Shown here: piece by piece, positions 1-11,740 of the stretch
Layout: each line of letters starts with the position of its first letter
Position numbering within the stretch: position 1 is the first letter of the stretch
Origin: Magicicada septendecula
Taxonomy: Eukaryota; Arthropoda; Insecta; Hemiptera; Cicadidae
Assembly (NCBI GenBank): GCA_034769895.1
Contig: CM068373.1
Span: 440,057,080-440,121,079 of the forward strand
Direction: 5' to 3'
Length of the DNA stretch: 64,000 nucleotides
Notes under the pieces: generated by a model
Databases searched by the model: none
Told to the model about the DNA's origin: nothing
The model's input: the letters and a program-made list of their open reading frames with translations, nothing else
Made by a program: the position numbers and the translations under genes

Positions 1-898
1 AGTACTTGGGACTGCATTAGACCTTCGACTTACATGGAAGCAGCAATCACATACAAAAAGGGAACAGTTGAACTTATAATATACAGATGTGCTTTGGTTA
101 GTAGAACGGAGTTTACCATTCTCAATTGACGGCAAAGCCCTCCTCTACAAAACAATTTTAAGTGATGTGTGTCTCAGCATGAACCTTCACCATCGATATC
201 ATCATCAGATTTTGAACCCAAAGTCCTTAGCGAAATTAGGAGCGACCGTTGTGTGTGCCTAATGAAGTGATCAGTCACGATCTGAGAATGTGTTCAGTGA
301 ACGAGTCAGTTACAAGACTAAATATTAAATATTCTGTTAAACGAAATGCCTAATTAGTTAATGATTTGTCAAGGGGCAAAAATGAAATGTGTAGACTTAA
401 GAGTCTTCCGACTTACCGAACATAAATGCGTAGTGTTTCTTTTGCGTTGTGTCTTAAGTAGAATTCTAGTTGTAGAATTCTATAATGGATCTACTGTTCT
501 TGTCAACACTGAGATGAGTGGTGACGGGTTATTATCTTTGCCTACAATTGCCTACGGGCGTCAAAATTGGAGGGGCGGCAAATTCTGAAAAGGTGAAATT
601 TGATTGACGGCCGTTATGTTGGTTTTATACCTAATAGATGTTTTAAATGCCGCTCCATTTCGTCCCTATGTGATAAGAAACTTTTAAAAATATATATTGT
701 TTAATAACTGGGCTTATTACATATTTACATGCATTATCTATGTGATACTTTTATTGTATTAATTGATTATTTTACTATTACTTCGTTTACATTCGAATTT
801 CGAACATCCGTTACCGACTCTGTAGTTTGACGTGAGTGACTGTCGATAGATGACACTATAAAAAAGGAATAATTTCATGACTATAAAAGTCATAGACT
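1..898. other. Left flank, no recognised gene
   Basis: I see no protein I recognise. A 75-codon open frame at 361-588 has no motif. Positions 549-585 (GCCTACGGGCG followed by GGGGCGGCAAATT) share wording with 8700-8773, where the same words lie next to a hAT-like terminus. Both are probably pieces of one non-autonomous hAT family, so the open frame is unlikely to be a gene. Confidence 0.4.
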
Positions 899-903
899 GT
901 GAG
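899..903. repeat. Target-site duplication of the BEL/Pao element, left copy
   Basis: GTGAG lies directly before the left LTR and recurs directly after the right LTR at 8313-8317. A 5-bp duplication is usual for BEL/Pao integration and fixes both ends of the element. Confidence 0.93.
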
Positions 904-1425
904 TGGCTGATCCCGGCCCAAGTGGGCCGAAACAGTTTAAGAAAAGTAACGTCCCGCAAGTGCGGACCGGAAGAGTTAATTCGTTCAACCCGAGCGGGCG
1001 AAAATTATGTATCTTGCATTAAATATTTGTCTGCTGGTCTTCCATTATGATTGAAGATGTTGTGTAGGATGTATTAAATTACATTAAGAAATAAGATAAG
1101 TGGACTGTATACGAATAGTTTTAATAATTTGAATGATCACATTACAGCTGTAATAAATTGAAAGAAGGCTGGCTAATGCTGCATATTGAATCAATAATTA
1201 ATAAATTTAGTTAAGAATAAAGTTGTGGCGCTAGTTGGCCATGATAGAAAATAGTAAGGCCTAAGGCCTACATCTAATGTCGACACTAACTTGACGGAAA
1301 GGTCCGGCGAACCGAACGCCGAGAATACTGAATGTGCACTGGTCAAAGTACGATTACGCGAACGTTGATGAGATATAAATCAGATTAGCCAACCTAGTAA
1401 AATAAAATCATCGCGCTACCGTCCA
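904..1425 (-). repeat. 3' LTR of the BEL/Pao element
   Basis: On the element strand the LTR begins TGGACGGTAG and ends GATCAGCCA, giving the usual TG...CA ends. It is 522 bp and matches 7791-8312 at all positions but one. Because the element lies on the minus strand, this left copy is the 3' LTR and should carry the polyadenylation signals. Confidence 0.94.
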
Positions 1426-2543
1426 TAAGCTGCCTGTCAAAAATCAAAAAGATTTTTTAATACATTCTTTAATAAATTATAATACATTTACAATTCAATT
1501 TGAAATAGTGGAGTTTTAATAATTAGAATTAGCTTCAAGGCTGAGTTGAACCTTGAGTTGAGATTAGATAACGGCAATCGGCCGCTAATTTGAGATAAGC
1601 ATGCAGATAGGCGACTGTAGGCCAAGGTTTGGCAAACAGCTGTTTCATGTACCACTAAGTCTGGTTAACCAATATTACTGACACAAGTGCGCAGTACGTA
1701 ACATTACAAAACATGAACGAAAAATACATAATTGCAAGTCATAGAGTTAGCTTAATGCTAGCTAAGGTCCGTAGACCTGTATAGAAGTTCATTTACATGA
1801 ATAAAATTGTTGTTGAACATGTTACAGTTGCATGTTTCATCGTATATTCAGGAGGGCGACATGTATCGACCTAAATACGCTATTCCTGAAGTTTCAGGAA
1901 TTTACAATGTATGCCAACGTGTGAGCAAGCTAGATGCTGAATGTAGCCCAGATATGACGTGTATGTCATAATTTAAATAAAGAATTGTGCATGCTTACTT
2001 ACAAAAATGAATAAAATATAAGTACAATATAAATAAATTAGACAAGGCAGTTACACACGGTGACGCTTACAATAGTTTACATCGACACAATTTATGTGAA
2101 TACAACAATAATAATTTGCATAATTACAAGATAAATAATTGTAATGTCAGCCAACAATACAATACTGAAATTACAGAAACAATTTAACAATTTAAGACAT
2201 TCACAAAATAGTACATATTTATCAGCAACAATATAAAGAAATGAATGCATGGTTACTTGACAGCAAACATGCGAATATTATGTAATAACATTAATAAATA
2301 AGACCACCCAAAGACATGCAGTACACCCCATGAGATCAATGAAAGTGTGACATAGTATGCCACAAAAATTAACATACAATACAAATATTAAGATATCACC
2401 AGAACTGTGATACTCAGAAGCGTGCCATGACGCAAAATTGACAAAAATATTGTGACAATCCATCACAATCATGTTGACCACATGGTCGTAATAAATAATA
2501 AGTCAATGGCGGAATAAAGCCGCATTGTGCTGTAACCATAGTG
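1426..2543 (-). other. 3' untranslated part of the BEL/Pao element
   Basis: About 1.1 kb between the integrase stop and the 3' LTR. It is AT-rich and has only short open frames (for example 2278-2481 and 2414-2602) with no motif I recognise. Some BEL/Pao elements have an envelope-like frame here; I see no support for one. A clear polypurine tract directly before the LTR is not obvious. Confidence 0.6.
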
Positions 2544-3212
2544 TCACAACTCGTCTCGCGCTGGCAATAGACATAATTTATGTATTGGTCTCCGCAAAAC
2601 ACCCGTAGGCGTGCGAATGTCCACGACGCGAACCAAATTATCTGGGCCGGGAAATGTGGCGATGATCACGCCAAATTTCCAGGCTAATGGAGGCAAGTTG
2701 TCCTCAATGAGCAAGGCTAAGTCACCAATGGAAACATTATCTTTGGCAAACTTCCACTTGTGACGCTGTTGCAGCTGGTGCAAATAATCGCGAGACCACG
2801 CCTTCCAAATGCCCTGGACAAACTCCTGAAGTAATTGCCAACGACCAAGGCGAGAAACAGGAACGTGAGAAAGGTCTGGGTCAGGAATCGCAGTTAGGGG
2901 CGCGCAGATCAAAAAATGGCCAGGTGTAAGTGGCACCGGGTCATTAACATCCGAAGAAATAGCAAATAAAGGTCGAGAGTTCAGACATGCCTCTATCTGA
3001 GACAAAACGGTTGTGAACTCTTCGAAGTTTAGTATAGATTTGCCTACCACGCGCCGCAAATGAAATTTCAAACTCTTGATGCCGCTCTCCCAAAGGCCAC
3101 CGAAATGAGGTGAGGAGGGCGGAATAAATGACCATGATATCCCCTGAGAGGATGTGAATGACTTGATCGAGGTGATGGCATCCTTATCGTGCCAAAAGTT
3201 GTTGCTAAGCAA
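2544..3212 (-). pseudogene. BEL/Pao integrase, C-terminal part
   Basis: An open frame of 222 codons continues the integrase in a different frame from the main pol frame. It holds the end of the catalytic core (PPSSPHFGGLWESG, with the third catalytic acidic residue, the E near residue 42) and a long C-terminal region with a GDLALLIEDN stretch typical of BEL/Pao and gypsy integrases, ending PVRRPI-like (GVLRRPIHKL). The first Met is not a real start. The piece before it, including the second catalytic Asp with its SDNGTNF-type context, is missing, so the core is not functional. Confidence 0.88.
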
Positions 3213-6200
3213 ACAAACAGAGACACGTACGCCTTAGTAAGAGTTCTAGACTTCTGCCCGCCATGACGAATCATGAAGGGACCACCATAATCAACCGCGC
3301 AAAATAGAAACGGCCTTGAAGGAGTGACTCTAGGGGATGGCAAGATGCCAAGCCTCTGAACCTGCTGTGTGGCGCTAAACCTGATGCACTTGAGACACTT
3401 ACGAATAATGGAACGGATGACTAGCCGGGCATTAACAATCCACCAACGTTGACGCAGTGAATGATGCACGAGCTGCGCACCAGCATGAAGCAAACGAATG
3501 TGTTCGCGTTCGATGATAAGGCGTGTGACATGCGCCGATGGGGGTAGTACGATAGGATGTTTCGAGTCGTAAGATAACTGGGAATGCTGCAATCGTCCGC
3601 CCACGCGTATCACTCCAGTGTCGTCAAGAAACGGGTCGAGAGAGGCTAACTTGCTTCTGATGGAAACAGAAGATCCGTTCCGAAGACAACTAATTTCGCC
3701 TGGGAAGTGGGTCGATTGAGATTGCCTTATAAAGAAATTAAGAGACTGATGAATTTCCGCAGGGGTCAGATCGCCCGAAAGCCTGTCCGCAGATGAGTGC
3801 CTAATATTTCTGATGAAACGAAAACAGTAAGCGTATACACGTGTCAGCCGGTGTAACGAGGAAAAGTCCAACGATAAGTCAACAGCCAGGGTAGACATTA
3901 GCGAACGGTTATGTGTAGTTTTCTCTTCCGCGATGACTTCCGAAGATGATGGAGTGGCCGGTACGAAAGATGGGAAAGGATTAGACTCTGACGATTGAGA
4001 CAGACAGCCAGGACCGTGCCACCAAAGCGAGCAATCGCGCAAAACGTCCGGGAGACACCCCCTAGAAATAATATCAGCAGGATTGCGTCGCGAATCAATG
4101 TGATGCCAGGTACAAGTTTGCGTGCGACGCTGAATTTCAGCAACCCTATTAGCGACGTATGTTTTCCAACGCGAAGACTGCGCATGAATCCAGTAAAGAG
4201 CCACCATAGAATCGGAATACAAATGTACATCCTCAATGAATGAATGAAGAGCAGGAATAATTTTAGACACAAGTCGCGATAATAACAAACAAGCGCAGAG
4301 CTCGATACGAGGTAATGACACTTGGCGCAAGGGAGCCACGCGAGATTTTGAACACAAAAGACGACAGGAAGCAGTAGCATCTTGATAAATGACTCGGACA
4401 TACACACAACAGCCGAACTCTCTCTCGGAGGCATCCGAAAAACCATGCAACTGAACTGTAACCGCCTGATGGTTGCAACGAATAGATCGCGGGACCACTA
4501 TTTTACCAATCAGACTTAATTTGTTACACAAAGAATGCCAATCCGACAGTGACTGACCGGAAAGCGGTTCATCCCAACTAAGCTTACAAAGCCAGAGTCG
4601 CTGCATGAAGTGTTTATACAAAAAGACAACTGGTCCGATTAAACCCAGTGGATCATATATTCCGGCGATTATTGAAAGAATTTGCCTCTTGGATATGCTA
4701 TGAAGAACCGGAGATAGGTTGACATCAAACAAAAATGAATCAGCAGTGTTGTTCCAAAGAATGCCCAGGGTACGCACATTGTCCTGTTTATTTAGGGGTC
4801 GTGAAAGGTTGTGATGACTTGCGACCGCTGTGGGTTCATTTGATGCCCATTTGTACAACGTGAAACCATATTGAGCAAGTAACGCACCTAGGTCGGATTT
4901 CAGATTAGTCAGATCGGGGATAGTGTCAGAACCGGTAAGTAGATCGTCTACATAAAAATCGTTAGTGATGGCTAAAGCCGCTTGGGGAAAGGAAGTTTGA
5001 TTGTCTCTAGCAATTTGTAAAAGGCACCGTGTGGCCAAAAAGGAGGCGCTAGCCGTGCCGTAAGTTACTGTTCGCAGCGCGAAATGCTTAAGTGGTTCGA
5101 GGGGAGAGTCACGCCACAAAATACGCTGATAGTGACAGTCCTCTTCAGCAACGCGAATCTGACGATACATTTTTTCGATGTCAGCAATCAGAACATACTT
5201 ATGTGTGCGAAACCGCAACAGAATAGAGAAGAGATCTTGCTGAACATTGGGGCCTACCAATAATAGGTCATTTAACGAAAGGCCATTTGTAGTCTTGGAG
5301 GAACCATCAAAGACAACGCGCAATTTTGTGGTCAAGCTAGAATGTTTAAACACGGCATGGTGAGGCAAGTAATAAATATTTGACGATCCTAAATTGATAG
5401 CGCCATGATCAATGGGTGTCATGTGCCCAAGCTTCATGTATTCCCCGATAAAGTCTGCGTAGTCGCGAGCGAGCTTGGGATCGCGCCTGAATCGACGCTC
5501 CAAGTTTAAAAACTTTGATTCGGCACTTGTGTAGGATTCCCCTAAGTGAGAATTATCAGACTTGAATGGGAGCGACACTATAAATCTACCCTCGTGGTTG
5601 CGCTGAGTGTAGCGCATAAAATGCTCCTCGCAAGCCGACTCGCCATTAGGGGTATCGCCGGGGATCGCTTCTGCCTCCCAAAATCTCTCAAGAGATTGCA
5701 GGATTTGGCTGTCATTGTTCCTTGCCAAGAACGAAACAGCAGGACCCTGGGTGTGGCAGTGCTTGGGCAGATTTCCGGCCAAAATGTAACCCAGTTTTGT
5801 CTCCTGAATGATAGGGAAGTTGGGTCCGCGTGTGTACTTATTAGCTAATATTAAATCTAGATAAAATTGAGCCCCCAATAGTATGTCGATCTGTGAAGAT
5901 ATATTAAAATCTGGGTCGGCGAGAAAAATTTTATTTGGAATGTGGAACCGGTTGATGTCAAACGATATTGAAGGCAGATTATGAGTTAAGTTAGATAAGA
6001 CGGCAAATTTGGCCTCGAAACTATGTCTCTGATAGCGAGACGTAATACGCATAGAAACAATGTCAGTAGCGCAACACGCTGTGTTGCTTATTCCTGTAAT
6101 CGGAATATTAGATCGGGTTAGTTTGAGGTGCAATCTTTTCGCAAATGATTTCGTACAAAAATTGATCTGAGACCCGGCGTCAAGAAGTGCGCGCGCCTTA

Positions 6201-7006
6201 TGCCTATTGCCAGCCTGATCAATGACATATACAACTGCAGTGGATAAAAGTACATTGTTTTTACACTGTAATTTAAATGAGCAGTAGTTACTGCTGGCAG
6301 CTGCTGATTTCGGCACGTAATTAGCGTGCAGCAAGGTGTGGTGACCCTTTGAACAAATTTTACAAACCTGTTTACTTTTACAATTTGTTATCAAATGACC
6401 TGCTCTAAGGCAGTTAATACAACATTTATGGTTTGCCACCAATTGCCCCCGCTCAGCGGCACTTGATATGCGAAAATTATTACACATGTAAAGCGGGTGA
6501 TCAGATTTACAGCACACACATGAATAATGCCTTGCCGTAGCATGATAACTCTTAAAGGTACTGCTGCCAGCAGTATTTCTTAAACTACATTTCTCAAACT
6601 TATTGTTTGGTTTTACACTAGGTTTATTGAATTGCTGTCCGGGTTCAATTGGCATAGTATTTTCTAAAAGCTGTCGGCGCAAATTCAAAAAATGAGTAAA
6701 GTCTTGAAAACTAGGCAAGTTGTCAGGGTCTATAGACTCCTTCCAACGTTTTAAAGTGATAGGGTCAAGTTTAGTGGAAAACAATTGTATAGTAATAAAC
6801 TCAAATAGGTTTACAGACAGCTTCATTGCCGCCAGCGAATTAACAGAAGACGTTATAGTATTCGTAAACTCAGCCAAGCTTTGGACTGAGTCCTTTATTG
6901 TGGACTTAACCTGAAGTAGGTTCTGTACATAATATTTTGCTAATATAAATGGATTGTTGTACCATCGGACAGCAAGTTCAACGCTATTACATAATTCTCT
7001 TGACAA
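3068..7006 (-). pseudogene. pol: BEL/Pao gag-pol polyprotein: gag C-terminus, protease, RT, RNase H, integrase N-terminus
   Basis: 1312 codons are open. From the N-terminus: the end of the DUF1759-like gag region (YNNPF near 16-20); three cysteine/histidine clusters at about 162-225 (CKSDHPLYMC, CCINCLRAGH, CKICSKGHH); an aspartic protease with LLDAGSQ near 275; reverse transcriptase at about 540-720 with DIEKMYRQI near 609 and FYVDD at 684-688; RNase H with GFSDAS near 855 and YSDS near 930; and the integrase HHCC zinc region with CLKC near 1203 and the first catalytic Asp in AVDYGGP near 1238. Family-like sequence stops around residue 1267, where the internal deletion begins; the last 45 residues are out of frame. 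The first Met lies inside gag and is an artefact of the upstream frameshift. Confidence 0.93.
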
Positions 7007-7524
7007 ATTGGTAATGATTTAATTAAGTCTAATGGTTCACACTTCACTGATGAATGCAAGTAATGCAGTTTCTGTACTGGTGTTAAATCTGATCTTGAAT
7101 GCACCAGATCATTAAAAATTGAATAGAAATGTTGCCACTCAAGTATGTTGCCTGAGAAGCAGGGCAAACTTATCGGTTTTAAATGCACAGGCGTCGATAG
7201 TACAGGAGGCACAGTCTGAGTATTAACAGTGTCAAGAAGTTGTAAAATGTTTGCCTCAGTTGAGTATATCATTTCCTCAACCTCGACTCGGTCTGCCTGA
7301 GCAGTGCTCACGTCTTTACTTATAAGCTCTATCTCAGACTGTACTTCGTCGTACTTCGAGGCTAAGCTCTTAAGACTTTCTAATCTCACAGTCAAAAAAT
7401 GTTTTGTGGTTAAATTAATGTCAAATGAATTTACCGCGGATTGTATCCGCACTATCGCGGACTTTAATCCGCCTCTCTTTCTGGTCAGCACCTTGAGGCC
7501 TTCCTCAGACATTCTTTTACGCAC
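6940..7524 (-). pseudogene. gag: BEL/Pao gag, N-terminal part
   Basis: 194 codons starting MRKRMSEEG. An N-terminal helical region (about 10-90) is followed by a DUF1759-type segment, LPCFSGNILEWQHF near 118-131, VQKLHYLHSSVKCEP and LIKSLPICQENY, the usual gag signature of BEL/Pao elements. The frame should continue into the YNNPF stretch of the next frame, but after SDG near 6967 it runs off into 7 unrelated residues and a stop. One base appears to be missing there. I see no slippery site that would suggest programmed frameshifting. Confidence 0.86.
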
Positions 7525-7766
7525 CTTATTACTGTTGCTGGTGGTACCTGGTCAGCGACGTCCCGCAGCGTCGGCTCCTTGATGATGATGGTGAACAGCT
7601 GGCAAGATGACCACCTTGAGGCACTCCAGCCGGCAGGAACTTGCTATCACGTTGCCTGAAGACGACGAGCGAAGTGGCGACGCAAATCACGCCACGGTCG
7701 CATTAGCTGACGTGCTAACCCGCCCGTGATGGCCAGAAAAAGATACAAAAGACATTAAGTGGAAAT

Positions 7767-7784
7767 CCAGGTCCGGAGTGACCA
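7767..7784 (-). other. Candidate primer-binding site of the BEL/Pao element
   Basis: Read on the element strand, this 18-mer starts TGGTCACTCCGG, six bases downstream of the 5' LTR end. Reverse-transcriptase primer sites pair with a tRNA 3' end and so begin TGG. I could not assign the tRNA. The six-base spacer is compatible with known elements, but the assignment is inference. Confidence 0.4.
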
Positions 7785-7790
7785 AAAATA

Positions 7791-8312
7791 TGGCTGATCC
7801 CGGCCCAAGTGGGCCGAAACAGTTTAAGAAAAGTAACGTCCCGCAAGTGCGGACCGGAAGAGTTAATTCGTTCAACCCGAGCGGGCGAAAATTATGTATC
7901 TTGCATTAAATATTTGTCTGCTGGTCTTCCATTATGATTGAAGATGTTGTGTAGGATGTATTAAATTACATTAAGAAATAAGAGAAGTGGACTGTATACG
8001 AATAGTTTTAATAATTTGAATGATCACATTACAGCTGTAATAAATTGAAAGAAGGCTGGCTAATGCTGCATATTGAATCAATAATTAATAAATTTAGTTA
8101 AGAATAAAGTTGTGGCGCTAGTTGGCCATGATAGAAAATAGTAAGGCCTAAGGCCTACATCTAATGTCGACACTAACTTGACGGAAAGGTCCGGCGAACC
8201 GAACGCCGAGAATACTGAATGTGCACTGGTCAAAGTACGATTACGCGAACGTTGATGAGATATAAATCAGATTAGCCAACCTAGTAAAATAAAATCATCG
8301 CGCTACCGTCCA
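7791..8312 (-). repeat. 5' LTR of the BEL/Pao element
   Basis: The second 522-bp LTR, upstream of gag on the minus strand, so the element's promoter should lie here. Only one difference from the left LTR was found by eye (G at 7984). The following GTGAG is the second copy of the target duplication. Confidence 0.94.
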
Positions 8313-8699
8313 GTGAGCGTAGCATAATTTCTTACCCAACCCTGACAAACGCCGCCCAAATTTTTGGCGTGATGTGTACTTCTGAGTAAAGTGCGAGTCG
8401 TCTGATCACTTTTTCTTAATCCCACCACTATCGCCCCCTCTTGTGTTTGAGTCTTATTAATATATTTTCGTTTAGTTATTATTTTATTCATTAGTTCGTT
8501 GATTCAGACTTCAGTTTAAATGTTTTGGAATAAACACGGCTACAGTAATTTAATGTTTTATTGTACTCTTCCTAGTACGTTAGGTAAATTGTTCTATAGA
8601 AATTTATTAAGAAAAATTGGGAAGAAAATATATAAAGAACAAATTTTAGGGTAATTGAAAATAGGAAGGATTGAATTAAACCTGTAAATACACTCCCCC

Positions 8700-8773
8700 C
8701 TCCCAACAGAGATTTGTGAAAGGGTGGCAAATTTATACTGCCTACGGGCGGCAAAATGGTAAATCCGCCCCTG
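8700..8773. mobile_element. hAT-like terminus fragment
   Basis: The stretch ends AAATCCGCCCCTG at 8773, the inverse of a CAGGGGCGGATTT hAT-type end. It is preceded by GCCTACGGGCGGCAAAA, wording also present at 549-585. I see no matching second terminus, so this is a partial copy. The rest of 8318-9760 shows no gene I recognise; the open frame at 9142-9402 has no motif. Confidence 0.4.
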
Positions 8774-9769
8774 TGTGCCATACTTTTTACGTCTTAATGC
8801 CATTGTATTATGCAGATTACAAAATTTTAAAAATAAAAACAAGAAACATCCGTCACTTGTATGTGAAAGTAACAGATTGTAACACGTGCTACGGCACAGT
8901 GCGGTCAGGCGGGTCATGATTCATTCAGTACAGTTTTGATTTCAGCGATCACGTGACCCACATATTTGGCAGTAGGCGTCACTCTCTATATAGATACAGG
9001 TGACATTATTACGTCAAGGCTAGTCGGTGTAATCAAGCCCGCCCACCCCCTGCCATTATTTATTTACAGGGAAATACGACACATCGCGTGAGTCAAGACA
9101 CTGAAATGTAGGATATAGGCCTAATATGTTGGCGTTACATTTTATTGATAAAATGAAAAACGCTGAGAATGTCTGCGTCTTTTGTTTCGAGACTCCCGCT
9201 TGCGAAATTTTAGCAATCTCCACTTCTTTTCGTATACCTCGGATCGGTAATGGAATACAGGATCGTGCGACTGGATTTGAGGGGTCATGATGGCCCAGAC
9301 AGTGGTGGACGAAGAGGGTAACAAGGGCGGTCTCACCCAGCCCCCTTCAACAGAGGGGCCGTATAAGTTCCAAACAAATTTCACTAGAACCATTGGCCCC
9401 ATTTTATACCATATAACAAAAAATATTTGTTCGCTTTCGACCCTGAAGCTGGGTTATTTGTAACGGAGAAACTATTCGAATTCGCCTTAGAAAAATATCG
9501 TCAGTGAAGTAGAATTAACCTCATTTAATCTTTATTTAAGAGGTATAAAACGAACTTACTAACATTGGTAATGCTGTATGTACTGTACTATAAAGACTGT
9601 ATGATGCCCCGTGGAATGCTCATCACGATCCTGCGAAAGCTACAAAAGACAACATAAAACAATCGGTTAACACTTTGGAAGAAATGTCTGATTGATCCCT
9701 CGAAAGATTATTCGGATAATAGATCAGCATCTAACGTACTAATTACTGTAATATATTATTATTTATTAT

Positions 9770-10661
9770 TTGGTGTTCTGCCCCAAGGCAGGTCTTCAAA
9801 TGGTAAAAGCTCTCCTGGACCAGTGGTCCTGTGCGGGACGAAGGCCATGCCCGTCGCCTGGTACGTATACTGCGTCCCGAGCTTCAAAAGCTCTCCAAGC
9901 TGTCCTATCGCATGCCAGTTTTTTCGTTTCTTCATAACACCGTCTGATTTTAATGCTATCTATTAACTTCATTCTTCTACGCCCTCTTATTTTTTCTCCT
10001 TCTATGACACCTTCCATGACAGTTGTAAGCAAGCAGACTCTTCTTAAACAATGACCTAACCAATTCCTTTTCCTGTTTTCTATTTTCTATTACCTTCAGG
10101 ATTCTTGTCTCTTTCCCTGTTTTACTTAAAACTTCATCATTCCTTACTTTATCAACCCACCTCCTCGCCAAACCCACATCTCAAATGCTTCTAATCTTTT
10201 CTCATCCTCCTTCCTCAGTATCCATGTGTCTGCACCATATAAAGCAACGCTCGACACATAACATTTGGCCAATTTTTTTCTTAAATGTTTATTAATTTTT
10301 GCCGCACAGCAGTCTTTTCTTCCCATTAAATGTCTCTTTCGCTATAGCAATTCTTGCTCTAATTTCACGAGTGCAGGACATATCTTCACTTATCAACCTT
10401 CCAAGATATTTAAACAACTCCACCTGTTGTATTTTGTCTTGCTCTATCTTTATGTTTGCCCTTTTTCCTCCTATGCTAATCACCATACACTTAGTTTTTT
10501 CCTTATTAATCCTCATTCCGTATTCCTCGCATACTAAATTCAAATCTCTTATCATTTCATTCATTGTCTCTTCTTTTTCTGCTAAAACAGCCATGTCATC
10601 AGCAAATCTTATACATTCAATTCTTTTTCCACCGACATTCACACCTCTTGTTTCTGTCAAG
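9770..10661 (-). mobile_element. LINE (non-LTR retrotransposon), 5'-truncated 3' part
   Basis: The minus strand encodes the C-terminal half of a LINE reverse transcriptase spread over several frames. 10292-10660 holds the polymerase FADD box (RFADDMAVLAE), KTKCMVI and FKYLGRLI. 10144-10326 continues with KLAKCYVSSVALYGADTW and KRLEAFEMW. 9796-10177 holds the basic tail (GEKIRGRRRM). The 3' end has a GGGGCAGAACACC stretch followed by an AAT-rich tail at 9751-9775, normal for retroposed LINE ends. Everything upstream of the RT palm is missing. At least two frameshifts make it inactive. Related pieces lie at 36455-36640, 36810-37490 and 56060-56580. Confidence 0.85.
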
Positions 10662-10717
10662 TGTCCTGTCTATTAGTTGTGACTTTTGTGTTTCTGGAGT
10701 AGCATCAGTCTCTTTAA

Positions 10718-11612
10718 AGCTGAAAACACATTGCTATCACGTCACGTGAGATCAGGACTTGCCTTAACCCGTTAAATCGTAGTGCAGAGACACACTTACG
10801 TCATGTCACGTCACTTCATGTTACATCATCTCACGTGAACTCTTGTGAACACGCATGAAGTCGTGTGAACACTCGGGAAGGCAAATAAAGTTCTACTTAG
10901 CTGTGGAACATGGAGTGTTGCGGTTCTTTTAAAATTTTTCGTGTTTTTGCATGTGTTAACCGTACAACACAAACACACATACACATACAAAATTTACTTT
11001 CTTAATTTTAACGTTCTCTTTAAAGTATTTACATTCCACAGAAAGGTATTATTAGGCTTCCAAGTCAAACTGTATGTTATTAATTTTTATGAAATTAGTG
11101 AATCAGATTTTGAAGAAGATGTGGAAAATGCTTATGTTATTCTTGTAATCAAAAAATCAATTAACAAAAGAAGAACCTGGATACACGGTATAAACTTAGA
11201 AAGATAAGAAAAAGGTAACTTTCAGAATCTAGTACAGAAAATACAAAAAGATCTAACTAAATTTCAAATGTATTTCAGACCGAATAAGGACGAATATGAC
11301 CTCTTCTCGTATTTTTTGATCTCTATAATTTATAGATTTAATATTGTAAAGCACTTCGTGTAATCTCACTTTTTTTATTAATAACTCTTCCATTTTCACG
11401 TACTTGTCACCTCACGCCTCACAAAAGTGTGGTTGAACAGAAAATGTAATTCACGTGAGGCGTGAAGTGGCCGGCTGTCACGTGATATACATGTCGTGAA
11501 AACGGCGAGTCTCCAAGCTATTTAACTAAAGCTGAAACCCCACTCTCACATTTTTTACTATCACGTTAATTCACGTGACCTCACGTGACGTGATAGCAAT
11601 GTGTTTTCAGCT
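10718..11612 (+). mobile_element. PIF/Harbinger element, internally deleted
   Basis: 895 bp with perfect 33-bp terminal inverted repeats (10718-10750 and 11580-11612, starting AGCTGAAAACACATTGC) and a TAA target duplication (10715-10717, 11613-11615). A 3-bp TWA target fits PIF/Harbinger. Subterminal regions are rich in CACGTGA words. The interior keeps a fragment of HARBI1-like transposase, which confirms the superfamily. Confidence 0.85.
10941..11330 (+). pseudogene. HARBI1-like transposase, N-terminal fragment
   Basis: From about 11095 the frame reads SDFEEDVENAYVI, then INKRRTWIHGINLER, a stop at 11205-11207, and continues in the same frame with EKGNFQNLVQ and KFQMYFRPNKDEYDLF. This order (RRxWxHPIN...R, then xGxFxxLxxxL, then KFxxYFRM) is the start of PIF/Harbinger nucleases. 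One nonsense codon and loss of the whole DDE catalytic part make it inactive. The first 50 codons of the open frame lie in a stretch also found inverted in the neighbouring hAT element and may not be transposase sequence. Confidence 0.72.
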
Positions 11613-11740
11613 TAACTTGCAGGTATCTCCACTCAAGGTTTTTGATGAAACATTTGAGCAGATGACCTTTTATGACGGACAATTAAAATCGGTCGGAAAT
11701 TGAAGCAAACCTGGAATAATATAGTAGAGAAAGGTGTAAC

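Larger units (their letters stand above)
904..8312 (-). mobile_element. BEL/Pao LTR retrotransposon, nearly complete but defective
   Basis: The element is 7409 bp, bounded by two 522-bp LTRs and a 5-bp target duplication. Coding order on the minus strand is gag (DUF1759-like), CCHC zinc knuckles, aspartic protease, reverse transcriptase, RNase H and integrase. This order and the FYVDD polymerase motif place it in BEL/Pao. Comparing the LTRs by eye, I find a single difference (T at 1097, G at 7984), so the insertion is recent. It cannot work alone: gag is frameshifted near 6967 and the integrase core has an in-element deletion near 3195-3215. Confidence 0.95.

Noticed and set aside
1426..2543. 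Envelope gene of the BEL/Pao element
   Set aside because: No signal peptide, membrane segment or long frame in the expected place.
3898..4446. 182-codon minus-strand frame
   Set aside because: It lies wholly inside the BEL/Pao pol gene in another frame and has no motif of its own.
5546..5848. 100-codon plus-strand frame
   Set aside because: Antisense shadow of the BEL/Pao pol gene.
10265..10676. Two plus-strand frames of 90 and 125 codons
   Set aside because: Antisense of the LINE RT, whose minus-strand frame carries the FADD motif.
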